Shown piece after piece: positions 50,923 to 59,926 of a stretch of 64,000 nt of DNA. Each line of letters starts with the position of its first letter. Within the stretch, counting starts at the first letter, position 1. The notes under the pieces were generated by a model. It saw only the letters and a program-made list of their open reading frames with translations. It was not told the origin of the DNA and ran no database searches. This DNA is from Saccharomonospora viridis DSM 43017 (GTDB lineage: Bacteria > Actinomycetota > Actinomycetes > Mycobacteriales > Pseudonocardiaceae): contig NC_013159.1 in assembly GCF_000023865.1 (NCBI RefSeq), forward strand, positions 620,001 to 684,000. The letters run 5' to 3'. A program made the translations under genes and the position numbers.

Positions 50923-51483
50923 ATGTTCGCGCCTCGCGATCCAGACGAGTACCTGCTCGACACTGAGCGCCGGGTGATCAGAGTCCGGCGGCATTGGTCC
51001 TGCCTCATCTGGCAGACCTTCGAGGCCGTCGCCCTGATCGCCGTGTGCGTGATGATCTCGTACATCCTGCCGCCGGCCATGTGGCTGATGCAGAACGTCC
51101 TCTGGTACGCCGCGCTGTTCCTCGTCCTGCGCTTCGCCTACCAGGTGATCGAATGGTGGGTCGAACGTCTGGTCGTCACGGACAAACGGTTCGTGATGAC
51201 CAAGGGGGTCTGGACCACGCAGGTACTGATGATGCCGCTCACGAAGGTCACCGACCTGACCTACGAACGTCCGTTCCTCGGTCGCATCCTCGGTTACGGG
51301 ACCATGATCGTGGAGTCGGCGGGGCAGATCCAGGCGCTGAACCGCATCGAGTACCTCCCGAGACCGGAGGAGTTCTACGACACGATCTCCGAACTCGTCT
51401 TCGGTGACAAACAGAAGCAAGCCGAGCGGTTCTCGATGATCAAGGCCCAGCGGGCGGCACGTCGAGGCAAGGTGGTCGGCTGA
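50923..51483 (+). CDS. PH domain-containing membrane protein (bPH2/DUF304)
   Basis: A 186-aa protein. Two adjacent spans (AVALIAVCVMISYILPP and LWYAALFLVLRFAYQVI) are followed by a bacterial PH domain: VVTDKRFVMTKGVWTTQVLM then MPLTKVTDLTYERPFLGRIL then GYGTMIVESAGQ. The N-terminus is hydrophilic (MFAPRDPDEYLLDTERRVIR). Function is unknown; such proteins are suggested to act at the membrane in stress. The C-terminus is basic (RAARRGKVVG). Confidence 0.9.
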   Translation: MFAPRDPDEYLLDTERRVIRVRRHWSCLIWQTFEAVALIAVCVMISYILPPAMWLMQNVLWYAALFLVLRFAYQVIEWWVERLVVTDKRFVMTKGVWTTQVLMMPLTKVTDLTYERPFLGRILGYGTMIVESAGQIQALNRIEYLPRPEEFYDTISELVFGDKQKQAERFSMIKAQRAARRGKVVG

Positions 51484-51517
51484 CGCGCACGGACGTGTGC
51501 GCTGGACAATGGTCGAT

Positions 51518-52396
51518 GTGCGCATCGACTTGCATACCCACTCCGCCGTCTCCGATGGCACCGACAGTCCTGCGGAACTCGTGCGTATCGCGGCGGAGTC
51601 GGGGCTCGACGTCATCGCTTTGACCGACCACGACACCACCGCGGGGTGGGAGGCCGCAGCAGCGGCGTTGCCGCCGGGGCTGCGGCTGGTACCGGGTGCC
51701 GAGCTGTCGTGTGAGTTGCCGGCCGCCGACGGGCGAAAAGTGTCCGTCCACGTGTTGGCCTATCTGTTCGACCCGGACGCGCCCGCGTTGGTGGCGGAGC
51801 AGCGTCGACTCCGGCAGGAGCGGCGGGAAAGGTTGCGGGCGATGGCCGAGCGGATGGCCGCGGACGGTCTTCCGGTCGATCCCGACGAGATACTGGCCGG
51901 TCTGGCGCCCGACGCACCGGCGGGGAGACCGCACCTGGCGCGGGCATTGGTTCGTGCCGGCGTGGTCGAGAACGTGAACGAGGCGTTCGCTCGTTTCCTC
52001 GGGGTCGGACGCGGCTATTACGTGCCGAGGATGGACACGCCCGTCGAAACCGCTGTCGACATGATCGCCGCGGCGGGAGGCGTGACGGTGCTGGCGCACC
52101 CGTTCGCGAACTCACGTGGCCCGGCGGTGTCGGAGGAGGCGATCGGCGAACTCGCCGAACGCGGCCTCGCCGGGGTGGAGGTCGACCATCCCGAACACGA
52201 CGCAAAGGCCCGGAAGCGACTGCGAGCGCTGGCCGATGACCTCGGACTGGTCCGCACCGGTTCCAGTGACTACCACGGTGCGAACAAGACGATCGCCATC
52301 GGACAGGAGACCACGGACCCCGAACAGTTCGAGGCGTTGTTGGCCCGCGCGGGCGACGCGTCGCAGCGGGCGGGGACGCGCAGGACGGCACCGTGA
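51518..52396 (+). CDS. PHP domain phosphoesterase
   Basis: A 292-aa metal-dependent phosphoesterase of the PHP family. Metal-ligand motifs are RIDLHTHSAVSDGTDSP, IALTDHDTTAGW, PGAELSCEL, VTVLAHPFAN, and the late GSSDYHGANK. Related enzymes hydrolyse 3',5'-nucleotide bisphosphates or 5'-to-3' RNA, so nucleotide salvage is likely. GTG 51518 lies 7 nt after GACAAT (leaderless type); ATG 51509 is the alternative. Its TGA overlaps the marC start. Confidence 0.9.
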   Translation: MRIDLHTHSAVSDGTDSPAELVRIAAESGLDVIALTDHDTTAGWEAAAAALPPGLRLVPGAELSCELPAADGRKVSVHVLAYLFDPDAPALVAEQRRLRQERRERLRAMAERMAADGLPVDPDEILAGLAPDAPAGRPHLARALVRAGVVENVNEAFARFLGVGRGYYVPRMDTPVETAVDMIAAAGGVTVLAHPFANSRGPAVSEEAIGELAERGLAGVEVDHPEHDAKARKRLRALADDLGLVRTGSSDYHGANKTIAIGQETTDPEQFEALLARAGDASQRAGTRRTAP

Positions 52397-53016
52397 TGAC
52401 TCAGGTGTTCGACGTGACGCTGTTCCTGGAGGCCTCGATCACCCTGTTGGTGATCATGGACCCACCGGGGACCGTTCCGGTGTTCCTCAGCCTCGTCGGT
52501 CGGAAACCACCCGCCGCGAGGGCGAAGGCGGCTCGGCAGGCGGTTCTGGTCTCGTTACTGGTCATCACGCTGTTCGCCGTGGCCGGGGAGTTCATCCTGG
52601 CCTACCTGGGCATCGGCATCCACGCGTTGCAGGGTGCGGGCGGATTGCTGTTGCTGCTCGTGGCGCTCGACCTGCTCACCGGTAGGGGGAGTTCGCAACC
52701 GGAGGCGGCCGAGGACGTCAACGTGGCCTTGGTCCCCTTGGGGACGCCGCTGTTGGCCGGACCGGGCGCCATCGCGGCGACGATCGTGTTCGTCCGGCAG
52801 ACTGAAGGGGACATCGACGGGTACCTGGCGCTGGGAGCCGCCATCATCGTCGTGCACCTGGGCCTGTGGGCCTGTATGCGGTTCTCCGGAGTGCTGATCA
52901 AGGTGGTGCGCGAGAGCGGTATCACGCTGTTGGCCAAGATCGCCGGTTTGTTGCTGGCGGCCATCGCCGTGGACCTGGTGGCCGACTCCGTCCGCGGTTT
53001 CATCGAAGGGACGTGA
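52396..53016 (+). CDS. MarC family integral membrane protein
   Basis: A 206-aa protein with six predicted spans. The family's symmetric motifs are present: MDPPGTVPVFLSL near residue 20 and PLGTPLLAGPGAIAATIVF in the middle. MarC proteins are of unknown transport function and are not linked to multidrug resistance. TGATG overlap with the PHP gene. Four bp then separate it from the nuclease gene, so the PHP-marC-nuclease genes form an operon. Confidence 0.92.
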   Translation: MTQVFDVTLFLEASITLLVIMDPPGTVPVFLSLVGRKPPAARAKAARQAVLVSLLVITLFAVAGEFILAYLGIGIHALQGAGGLLLLLVALDLLTGRGSSQPEAAEDVNVALVPLGTPLLAGPGAIAATIVFVRQTEGDIDGYLALGAAIIVVHLGLWACMRFSGVLIKVVRESGITLLAKIAGLLLAAIAVDLVADSVRGFIEGT

Positions 53017-53019
53017 GGT

Positions 53020-53880
53020 GTGGGGCAGCTCGGATTCGATTTCGGCATCGAACCTCGGCCGCTGATCAAGGTGACGCCGGCCCGGCTGTCGCTCTACGAC
53101 GATTGCCCGCGCCGTTTCCGCATGACGTATCTCGATCAGCCCGCGCCCTCGCGTACGGGACCGTGGGCGCACACCACGTTGGGCGCGGTGATCCACAACG
53201 CCCTGCGGGAGTTGTTCGCGCTCCCGGCGTCGGAACGCACTCCCGAACGAGCCGAGGCGCTGGTGAGCCGCCATTGGCGCAGCGGGGGGTTCGCCGACGC
53301 CGAACAGGTGGCCCGATACGCGGAGGCCGCCCGCCGATGGACCGCCGACTACGTGGAACGGCACGGCGCCGACGCCGAGCCGGTGGGGGTGGAACGTTGG
53401 GTGTCGGCGACGGTCGGCAGTGATCCGGCGTCGCCCTCGTTGATCGTCGAGGGCCGGGCCGACCGCATCGACGCCCACGACGGCGAGTTGGTCGTGATCG
53501 ACTACAAGACGGGTCGGACCCCACCGAGCGATGAGCACGCACGGCGGTCGCGTGCTCTTGCGCTGTACGCCATCGCGGCCTCACGCACGTTGCGCAAACC
53601 GTGCTCGCGGGTGGAACTGCACCATGTGCCCACAGCCACCGTCGCCGTCGCCGAACACACCGACGCCGATCTGAACGAACACGTGCAAAAGGCGGAGGAG
53701 ACCGCCGCCGCGTCGCGTGCGGCGGCCGATAAGCTCACCCGAGGGGGCGATCCAGACCAACTCTTCCCTGCGCGACCGGCGCCTCGTTGTGCCTGGTGCG
53801 AGTTGCGTTCTCACTGTCCCGAAGGACGGCAGGCGGTGCCGGCGGCACGCCCGTGGGACTTGCTGGCACCAACGACGTGA
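53020..53880 (+). CDS. RecB-family PD-(D/E)XK nuclease with Cas4-like cysteines
   Basis: A 286-aa nuclease. The fold core shows the PD-(D/E)xK residues GRADRID and ELVVIDYKTGR, with an N-terminal His motif in LGAVIHNALRELFAL. Cys 29 (YDDCPRRFR) and a C-terminal CAWCELRSHC (Cys 257, 260 and 266) are placed as in Cas4 and AddB, where four cysteines hold a [4Fe-4S] cluster. It probably processes DNA ends. No cas genes or CRISPR repeats are near, so an adaptation role is unlikely. Confidence 0.88.
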   Translation: MGQLGFDFGIEPRPLIKVTPARLSLYDDCPRRFRMTYLDQPAPSRTGPWAHTTLGAVIHNALRELFALPASERTPERAEALVSRHWRSGGFADAEQVARYAEAARRWTADYVERHGADAEPVGVERWVSATVGSDPASPSLIVEGRADRIDAHDGELVVIDYKTGRTPPSDEHARRSRALALYAIAASRTLRKPCSRVELHHVPTATVAVAEHTDADLNEHVQKAEETAAASRAAADKLTRGGDPDQLFPARPAPRCAWCELRSHCPEGRQAVPAARPWDLLAPTT

Positions 53881-53900
53881 CAACGATTGGCGGAGTGGAC

Positions 53901-54230
53901 ATGGCAGAGCCGGATACGGTGGAGCTGACTGTGGCATCGTCTCCGGAACCGATGCGAGCGCGGGTACCCGTATGGCGTGGGATCACCGGCTCGGTCGTCG
54001 CGGGATGGGTGGCGGTCCTCCTCGTGCTGCTGGGTGCTCAGGTCCTGGCGTGGGTGAACGGCGGTGAGGGGCCGGGCGTGTATCCCGTCGTGGGGCACCT
54101 CGTCGGTGTGGTGCTCGCGGGTGCCGCGCAGTATTGGGCCGAACGGAACAGCGGCGCGAGCGCGGGCGTGGCCGGAATGGTCGTCGTCGGTGTGAGCGCG
54201 ACGATGCTGTGGTTGTTCTGGTGGTCGTGA
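53901..54230 (+). CDS. small membrane protein, three spans
   Basis: A 109-aa protein with a hydrophilic N-terminus (MAEPDTVELTVASS) and three hydrophobic segments (GSVVAGWVAVLLVLLGAQVL, PVVGHLVGVVLAGAAQYW, GVAGMVVVGVSATMLWLFWW). No known domain is recognised. GGCGGAG precedes ATG 53901. It ends 24 bp from a convergent hydrolase gene. Confidence 0.75.
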   Translation: MAEPDTVELTVASSPEPMRARVPVWRGITGSVVAGWVAVLLVLLGAQVLAWVNGGEGPGVYPVVGHLVGVVLAGAAQYWAERNSGASAGVAGMVVVGVSATMLWLFWWS

Positions 54231-54253
54231 ACCGACGTGGTGCCGGACCCGGC

Positions 54254-55147
54254 TCACCGACGTAGCCAGGCGTGCCAGCGGGGGAGCAGCTCCTTCAGCA
54301 ACGCGTGTGGGGCTTCCGTGTTGGGGGAGTGCGCCGCGCCCGGGACGGCGACGAACTCCACGCCGAGTCGTTGGGCCATGTCCCGTTGGCTCGGCACGCT
54401 CCAGGCGTTGTCGTGTTCACCCGCCACCACCAGTGCCGGTATGTCGTGTTCACGCAGCGCGGTCGCCAGGTCGGGTACGAGATCGGGTTCGTTCCGCAGG
54501 GCGTCGGCCATGCCCAGCAGGGATGCCGCACTGGTGGACACGAACCGTTCCCGCAGGAAGCGGGCCAATTCAGGAGGCGGGGGTGGGATCTGCGGGGACA
54601 GCTGCGCGGTCAGCTGTTCCCGGAGGGCGTAGCACGCCTCCACGCCTTGGGTGCGCAACAGCTGTTCGCCGATGCTCAGGGCCGTGTACCGGGGTCCGGG
54701 CGGCAGCGCCGAGGGACCGCTGCACAGCAGCGTCAGCCCGGCGACCGGGGCGCCCGCGAGCACCGCGGCGCGCGCGACCAGACCGCCGTAGGAGTGGCCC
54801 AGCAGGAGCACCGGACGTTCCGCCGACAAAGCGGTCACCAGCTCGGCCACGGACTTACCCAACTGTGCCGGACCGTAGGCCGACTCGTCGTCGGGGCCGG
54901 GTGATTCGTACTGCCCCGGCAGGTCGATCGCCACCGGTAGGAGCCCTGCTTCCGCGATGCCGTCCAGCAACGGCGCGAAGTCCTCCTTGGAACCGGTGTA
55001 GCCCGGGACGAGCAGCACCGTCGCGGCGGGGTCGGTGGGCTGCGGGCCTTGTAGCGCCGCGACGGGACCGTACACACCGGGCAGTTCGACACGGTCGGCG
55101 CCGTGCGGACACAGCTGAGAAAATCCGCTCCTCGGTTCAGAACTCAT
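54254..55147 (-). CDS. alpha/beta hydrolase
   Basis: A 297-aa serine hydrolase. The nucleophile elbow is LLLGHSYGGLVARAA (Ser about residue 118), the oxyanion region VPGYTGSKEDFAPLL, the acid in VVAGEHDNAWS and the His in VPGAAHSPNTEAPH. A lid segment (residues 150-210) is proline-rich (QIPPPPPELARF). Substrate unknown. Its ATG overlaps the stop of the upstream PQQ-like gene (ATGA). Confidence 0.88.
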   Translation of the reverse strand: MSSEPRSGFSQLCPHGADRVELPGVYGPVAALQGPQPTDPAATVLLVPGYTGSKEDFAPLLDGIAEAGLLPVAIDLPGQYESPGPDDESAYGPAQLGKSVAELVTALSAERPVLLLGHSYGGLVARAAVLAGAPVAGLTLLCSGPSALPPGPRYTALSIGEQLLRTQGVEACYALREQLTAQLSPQIPPPPPELARFLRERFVSTSAASLLGMADALRNEPDLVPDLATALREHDIPALVVAGEHDNAWSVPSQRDMAQRLGVEFVAVPGAAHSPNTEAPHALLKELLPRWHAWLRR

Positions 55148-56499
55148 CTCAGTGCCACCAAAGTCCGTCCACGTTGCTCGATCAGGACCGGGCCTATCGC
55201 CTCCAGCTCGATCGACCCGTCGTGGCCTCGGCGGTCCACGGCCACGGTACGGGTCGTGGCACCGGTGCGCTCGTCGAGCACCGCCAGGCCGCCGGGGATG
55301 GGTACGACGTACTCCCCAGCGAATACCGTACCCGGCCCGAGGGTGTTTTCAGCGATCCAACGTGGTCGCAGCTCCCCCGCCGACAGGGCCACGGTGTGGG
55401 AGCCGGTGAACCAGTACACGTTCTCGCGGCCGGACGAGACGGGCACCACGCCCGAGTCCGGGACGGTGGCGAGCTCGGCCGTCGGCACGGCGATGTCGTG
55501 GGAGCTCCGTTGTTCGCCCTCGTAGTCGAACAACAGCAGCCGGCGCTGTTCGGGCAACGCCACGGCCACGCGTTCCTCCGACATGGCCACGAGCTGGGCG
55601 GTCGGCTCCGCCAGGAGGGTGCTGAACACCTGCTCGGGTTCGTCGGACTCCTCACCCGCGGCTTTCAGCACGGTCAGGCGCGCGCCCACTTCCTTCGGAC
55701 AGTGCTCGATGACCCCCACTTTGTCGGCCCCGGCCGACACGTTCGAGTACCGGCATCCCGAGCGGGGCTGACGCTGCGGGTTCTCGGGCGCGGGGACCCG
55801 GCCGTACTCCATGGTTTGAACCAGATCGCTACGCCAGGTGTTGAGCAGTCGTTCGCCGGTGGTGGTCACGTGCGCGTCGTCCACGACGAGCCGGGTGGGC
55901 GCTTCGGCGTCACCGTTGCGCTGGGCCGTGCGACGCCCCGTGCCGGGGTCGAGCTGGGTGACCTCACTGCACCCGAGGTCCTTGCGGTAGACGGCCACGG
56001 CCTTCGACCATGCGCCCGCGACCGTGCACAGTTCGAGGTCTCGTGAGTAGCTCCAACGGATCTCGCCGGTCAACGGGTCGCGGCCCGCGACCGTGCCCGC
56101 GGAAGCGGTGATCACGAACCCGCCCTCGGCGACCGGTTCGGGCGTGGCCTCGCTGGGGGCGCGCCACCGTTCCGCGAGGCTGCCCGGCACGGCCGCCGGG
56201 GGATCCAGCCGGGGTGGCGGTACCGAGGCCGTGCGGTGTTCCGTCGCACGGCTGTCACTGAACAGCCACACCACCGTGACCGCGGCGGCGCAGACGACCG
56301 CCAGAACCGCCGCGAGGACCCGGTCCCGAGGACGGTCCCAGGGGGAACGGCGCGATGACCGCGATGGCCGCCGGGAGAGCGCGGAGTCGGTGGGGTCGGT
56401 GGGACGGACGTCCGCGGACGCGAGCACATCCTCGGTTCCCGGCGGGTGCGCGGGCGTCGCGGGGCTGTGCTCGCTGGACCGATCGGGCGGGGTGCTCAC
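55144..56499 (-). CDS. PQQ-like beta-propeller membrane protein
   Basis: A 451-aa protein. A basic cytoplasmic N-terminus (RRPSRSSRRSPWDRPRDRVL) precedes one span (LAAVLAVVCAAAVTVVWLF), and the extracytoplasmic part (about 80-451) has repeats of the PQQ/WD type with AGRDPLTGEIRWSYS, LDPGTGRRTAQ and LDERTGATTRTV. The repeats resemble outer-face scaffold propellers. It matches the Rv3212-type gene next to rhlE in mycobacteria. Only 5 bp separate it from the helicase gene upstream on the same strand. Function is unknown. Confidence 0.85.
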   Translation of the reverse strand: MSTPPDRSSEHSPATPAHPPGTEDVLASADVRPTDPTDSALSRRPSRSSRRSPWDRPRDRVLAAVLAVVCAAAVTVVWLFSDSRATEHRTASVPPPRLDPPAAVPGSLAERWRAPSEATPEPVAEGGFVITASAGTVAGRDPLTGEIRWSYSRDLELCTVAGAWSKAVAVYRKDLGCSEVTQLDPGTGRRTAQRNGDAEAPTRLVVDDAHVTTTGERLLNTWRSDLVQTMEYGRVPAPENPQRQPRSGCRYSNVSAGADKVGVIEHCPKEVGARLTVLKAAGEESDEPEQVFSTLLAEPTAQLVAMSEERVAVALPEQRRLLLFDYEGEQRSSHDIAVPTAELATVPDSGVVPVSSGRENVYWFTGSHTVALSAGELRPRWIAENTLGPGTVFAGEYVVPIPGGLAVLDERTGATTRTVAVDRRGHDGSIELEAIGPVLIEQRGRTLVALR

Positions 56500-56504
56500 G
56501 CGCC

Positions 56505-58184
56505 CTAGTCTGCCCTCGCCGCTGTGTCGACCGTGTTGGCGGGGCCGGCGGCGACCACTCGACGCCTGCGTCGCCGTCGCCGAGCGGGTCGTTCACCTCC
56601 GTCGCCGGAGGTCGACTCCGCCTTCTCCGGAGGCGCGGTGAGATCGGCGGTCGGGGGATGGGAGCCGCCACGTGTCCTGCGCCTGCGTGGGCGAGGGGGG
56701 TCGGTGGCGGGACCGGCCTCGTCGGTCGCGTCGGTGGTGTCGGTTCCGGTGGTCGCGTCGTCGGAGCGTTCGACCGACTCCTTCCGCGTCGTCGTCGACG
56801 TGATCTCGCGACCGCCCCGGGTCCGTCTGCGCTGCCGTCGCGGACGCCTACCGGAGACACCCGTGCGGCCACGGCGCCTTCTGTCCCCGAAGTCCTCCTC
56901 GTCCTCGGCGGCGAGTCCGGCGCGGGTGCGCTTCGACAGCGGCAGCCGTCCGGTCGCGTCCTCCGGGATGCCGAGGTCGGTGAACAGGTGCTTCGACGTC
57001 GAATACGTCTCCACCGGCTCGGGCATGTCGAGTCCGAGCTCGTCCGAGATCAGTTTCCAGCGCGGCACCTCGTCCCAGTCCACGAGCGTGATCGCCACAC
57101 CCGTCCTGCCCGCGCGCCCAGTGCGGCCGATGCGGTGCACGTAGGTCTTCTCGTCCTCGGGCATCTGGTAGTTGATGACGTGGGTGACGCCCTCGACGTC
57201 GATGCCCCGAGCGGCGACGTCGGTGGCCACCAGGATGTCCACCTTGCCCGAGCGGAACGCCCGTAACGCCTGCTCCCGGGCCCCCTGCCCCAGATCGCCG
57301 TGGACGGCCGCGGCGGCGAACCCGCGTTCGACGAGGTCGTCGGCCACCTTCTGGGCCGTGCGTTTGGTCCGCGTGAAGATCATCGTCAGCCCGCGGCCCT
57401 CGGCCTGGAGCACCTTCGCGATCAGTTCCGGCTTGTCGAGCGAATGCGCCCGGTACACGAACTGGGTGGTCCGTTCGTGGATCGCGCCGGTCTCGCCGGC
57501 CTCGGCCCTGATGTGGGTGGGCTGCCGCAGGAACGTCCTCGCGAGCGTGAGGATCGGGCCGGGCATGGTCGCCGAGAACAGCATCGTCTGCCGGTCCTCG
57601 GGAACCATGCGCAGAATGCGTTCGATGTCGGGCAGGAACCCGAGATCGAGCATCTCGTCGGCCTCGTCGAGCACCAGGGTGGATATCTTGCCGAGCACGA
57701 GGTTCCGCTGTTCGGCGAGGTCCAGCAGCCTTCCCGGCGTGCCGATGACCACGTCCACGCCACTGCGGAGGGATTGGATCTGCGACTCGTAGGGGCGACC
57801 GCCGTAGATGGACGTGATGCGCACGCCCAGATACTTGCCCGCCTCCGCGAGGTCCTGGCTGACCTGCAGGCACAGTTCCCTCGTGGGGACCACGACGAGC
57901 GCTTGGGGCGTGCCGTCGCCCGGCGTGACGAGTCGCTGGAGGAGGGGCACCCCGAAGCCGAGCGTCTTGCCCGTTCCGGTCCTGGCCTGCCCGATGACGT
58001 CCTCACCGCGCAACGCGAGGGGGAGCGTCAGGGCCTGGATGTCGAAGGTGCGCTCGATACCGGATTCGCTGAGCGCACGAACGATGTCGGGGTGCACCCC
58101 GAGATCCGCGAATGTGGGATTGTCCGGTTTGCCGGCAACGGGTCCGGCGGTGTGGTTGTTCGGATCGATGTCGAATCGCCTCAT
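56505..58184 (-). CDS. rhlE: DEAD-box ATP-dependent RNA helicase
   Basis: A 559-aa helicase with Q motif (TFADLGVHPDIVRALSESGI), motif I ARTGTGKTLGFG, motif II VLDEADEML (DEAD), motif III SAT, motif V VATDVAARGIDVEGV and motif VI HRIGRTGRAGR. It unwinds structured RNA in ribosome assembly or mRNA decay, often at low temperature. Beyond residue 430 is a 130-residue Arg-rich tail (RRPRRQRRRTRGGR and RPARRRRRRRR) likely to bind RNA. ATG 58184 is chosen by domain start; ATG 58220 is possible. Assigned rhlE by synteny with Rv3211. Confidence 0.9.
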   Translation of the reverse strand: MRRFDIDPNNHTAGPVAGKPDNPTFADLGVHPDIVRALSESGIERTFDIQALTLPLALRGEDVIGQARTGTGKTLGFGVPLLQRLVTPGDGTPQALVVVPTRELCLQVSQDLAEAGKYLGVRITSIYGGRPYESQIQSLRSGVDVVIGTPGRLLDLAEQRNLVLGKISTLVLDEADEMLDLGFLPDIERILRMVPEDRQTMLFSATMPGPILTLARTFLRQPTHIRAEAGETGAIHERTTQFVYRAHSLDKPELIAKVLQAEGRGLTMIFTRTKRTAQKVADDLVERGFAAAAVHGDLGQGAREQALRAFRSGKVDILVATDVAARGIDVEGVTHVINYQMPEDEKTYVHRIGRTGRAGRTGVAITLVDWDEVPRWKLISDELGLDMPEPVETYSTSKHLFTDLGIPEDATGRLPLSKRTRAGLAAEDEEDFGDRRRRGRTGVSGRRPRRQRRRTRGGREITSTTTRKESVERSDDATTGTDTTDATDEAGPATDPPRPRRRRTRGGSHPPTADLTAPPEKAESTSGDGGERPARRRRRRRRVVAAGPANTVDTAARAD

Positions 58185-58552
58185 CTCATACCAGCGCGCA
58201 CGGCCGGGTGATCGCGGCATTCGACCATCACCACGCCGAAGCTTCGCTTCGCGGCGTGTCACACGAAACGGGATGGGACGCCGCTCGAGGCGTGCACGCA
58301 CATTGTCAATTCGTAGCGAAGTGCGACGGAAGACGGCGCTGAGAACCGGCACCGGCGGCCGAGATTTCGCTTGTTCTCCTGTTGATCGAGGCCGTACCGA
58401 GTGCCCACGCGCACCATCTCGACGTCGTGCACTACACAAGGGCAACTTCACTACCGACGTAAAGTCTAACCCCTTCTCCTGCCCGCTTTCGGAATCGCGG
58501 CGTTCGGACGGCGTGTTGTGGGTCTCGTTCCGGGCTGAACTACTGTTGTCGC
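58185..58552. other. 368-bp divergent region, helicase / ferritin-like gene
   Basis: No gene is seen. The plus-strand gene is served by TACTGT (58541-58546), 6 nt before its GTG. The helicase likely has a long 5' UTR, and a 10-bp palindrome CGAAGCTTCG lies near 58240. Long leaders are common for cold-regulated DEAD-box genes; an RNA element here is possible but not shown. Confidence 0.4.
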
Positions 58553-59221
58553 GTGACTGACGCGCAAGCTGGGGACACCGAGAGCCTCGGGACCGGGGTC
58601 GTCGATCTGCTCGGCGTACTCGCCTACAGCGAGTTGTCGGCGTTCGACAGGCTTGCTGAGGACGCCCGTACGGCTCCCACACTGGCCGGCCGCGTGGCCC
58701 TGGCGTCGATGGCGGCCGCCGAGATGGGGCACTACGCCCTGTTGGAGCGGTACCTCGCGGACCACGGGGTCTCGGTCGAGGACGCGATGCGGCCCTTCAT
58801 CCGGCACATCGACGCGTTCCAGGAGTCCACGACGCCCAGGATGTGGCTGGAGTCGCTCGTCAAGGCGTACGTGGTGGACAACCTCGCCGCCGACCTCTAC
58901 CGCGAGCTCGCCGAGGTACTCGACGAACGGACCCGGGAGCTGGTGGTCACCGTGCTCGCCGACACCGGGCACTCCGAGTTCGCTCAGCGAGAGGTCGCGG
59001 CGGCGATCGAGAACGACACGCCGACGCGCGACCGGCTGGCCCTGTGGAGCCGGCGGTTGTTCGGGGAAGCGTTGACGCAGGCCCAGTACATCGTCGCCGA
59101 ACGAGACGGGTTGGCCGAGCTCATCGTGGCCGGTAGCGGTGACCTGTCGGGTATCGCCGCGTTGTTCCGTCGCCTGCAGCAGCGGCACACCAAACGGATG
59201 CAGAACCTCGGACTCGGTTAG
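58553..59221 (+). CDS. ferritin-like fold protein (MiaE_2 type)
   Basis: A 222-aa all-helical protein resembling the Rv3210c family, related to the diiron tRNA hydroxylase MiaE. The paired metal-type motifs are [15 protein letters not shown] (E-x2-H) and [12 protein letters not shown], with a further Glu in LAEDAR. Whether the iron site is complete is not certain. GTG 58553 follows TACTGT by 6 nt, so the mRNA is probably leaderless. It is divergent from the helicase. Confidence 0.82.
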   Translation: MTDAQAGDTESLGTGVVDLLGVLAYSELSAFDRLAEDARTAPTLAGRVALASMAAAEMGHYALLERYLADHGVSVEDAMRPFIRHIDAFQESTTPRMWLESLVKAYVVDNLAADLYRELAEVLDERTRELVVTVLADTGHSEFAQREVAAAIENDTPTRDRLALWSRRLFGEALTQAQYIVAERDGLAELIVAGSGDLSGIAALFRRLQQRHTKRMQNLGLG

Positions 59222-59262
59222 CCTGGACCCGACGACAGACACGACTCAGGCGGAGGTCGCAC

Positions 59263-59493
59263 GTGGAAGTCAAGATCGGCATCAAGGACGCGCCGCGGGA
59301 ACTCGTGGTGGCCAGCAACTCCTCGCAGGAAGAGGTGGAGAAGCAGGTCGCCGAGGCCTTGGGCGTCGACAACGGTCTGCTGCGGCTCAATGACGAAAAG
59401 GGCCGTACCTTCCTCGTGCCGGCCAGTCGGATCGCCTACGTCGAGATCGCGCCGTCCGACGTGCGCAGGGTCGGTTTCGCCGTCGGTTCCTGA
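59263..59493 (+). CDS. DUF3107 conserved small protein
   Basis: A 76-aa protein (MEVKIGIKDAPRELVVASN start) of the DUF3107 family, including mycobacterial TB9.4 (Rv3208A). It is highly conserved in actinobacteria, of unknown function, with a beta-strand-rich N-terminus and an acidic middle (SQEEVEKQVAEAL). GGCGGAGG lies about 6 nt upstream of GTG 59263. A strong terminator follows. Confidence 0.92.
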   Translation: MEVKIGIKDAPRELVVASNSSQEEVEKQVAEALGVDNGLLRLNDEKGRTFLVPASRIAYVEIAPSDVRRVGFAVGS

Positions 59494-59513
59494 CGCGGTC
59501 CCCGATACTTCAA

Positions 59514-59550
59514 GGCCACCCCCGTTCACACGAACGGGGGTGGCCTTCTT
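59514..59550 (+). terminator. intrinsic terminator after DUF3107 gene
   Basis: Perfect 14-bp arms GGCCACCCCCGTTC (59514-59527) and GAACGGGGGTGGCC (59532-59545), 4-nt loop, followed by TTCTT. This is the clearest rho-independent terminator in the window and may also serve the convergent DUF4873 gene. Confidence 0.9.
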
Positions 59551-59593
59551 CCGTGGGATTCGAAAGTCCTCGGGTGGGAGTCGGTTCGCCGGG

Positions 59594-59926
59594 TCAGCTT
59601 TCCGCAGGCGCCAGATCCTCCAGCGACGTGGGCACCGCGAACGGTGGCGTGCTCTTGCCCATGATCCGGTAGCGGTCCCACGGGTCGGGGTCGGAGATCT
59701 CCCCGTGGGCGCTGCCTTCGGGGGTCCGGATCTCGACCTTGTGTTTCTTGCCGCCCGCCAGCTCGGACAACGTGGGATTGGCCTTGATGCGGCCGTACCA
59801 GCGGTAGTAGCCGTCGATGGGCTGGAAGTGCCCGCGCAGCTCCACTTCGATGTCGAGTTCGGTCTCGCCGAGCACCAGTGTGGCCGCGCCCGTGTAACCG
59901 TCCTCGTCGTGCTCGTGTCCGCTCAC
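59594..59926 (-). CDS. DUF4873 domain-containing protein
   Basis: A 110-aa protein of the DUF4873 family: DGYTGAATLVLGETELDIEV then HFQPIDGYYRWYGRI and KHKVEIRTPEG, all beta-type. The family often appears as a C-terminal domain of flavin monooxygenases; here it stands alone beside an AurF-like oxygenase operon. GTG 59926 overlaps the tetR stop (GTGA), so it is co-transcribed with that regulator. Confidence 0.85.
   Translation of the reverse strand: MSGHEHDEDGYTGAATLVLGETELDIEVELRGHFQPIDGYYRWYGRIKANPTLSELAGGKKHKVEIRTPEGSAHGEISDPDPWDRYRIMGKSTPPFAVPTSLEDLAPAES

Noticed and set aside
52555-53538. Minus-strand ORF of 327 codons opposite marC and the nuclease gene
   Set aside because: Gln/His/Arg-rich antisense shadow without motifs; plus-strand products are clear family members.
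53020-53880. Cas4 of a CRISPR system
   Set aside because: Shared nuclease fold and cysteines only; no CRISPR repeats or other cas genes nearby.
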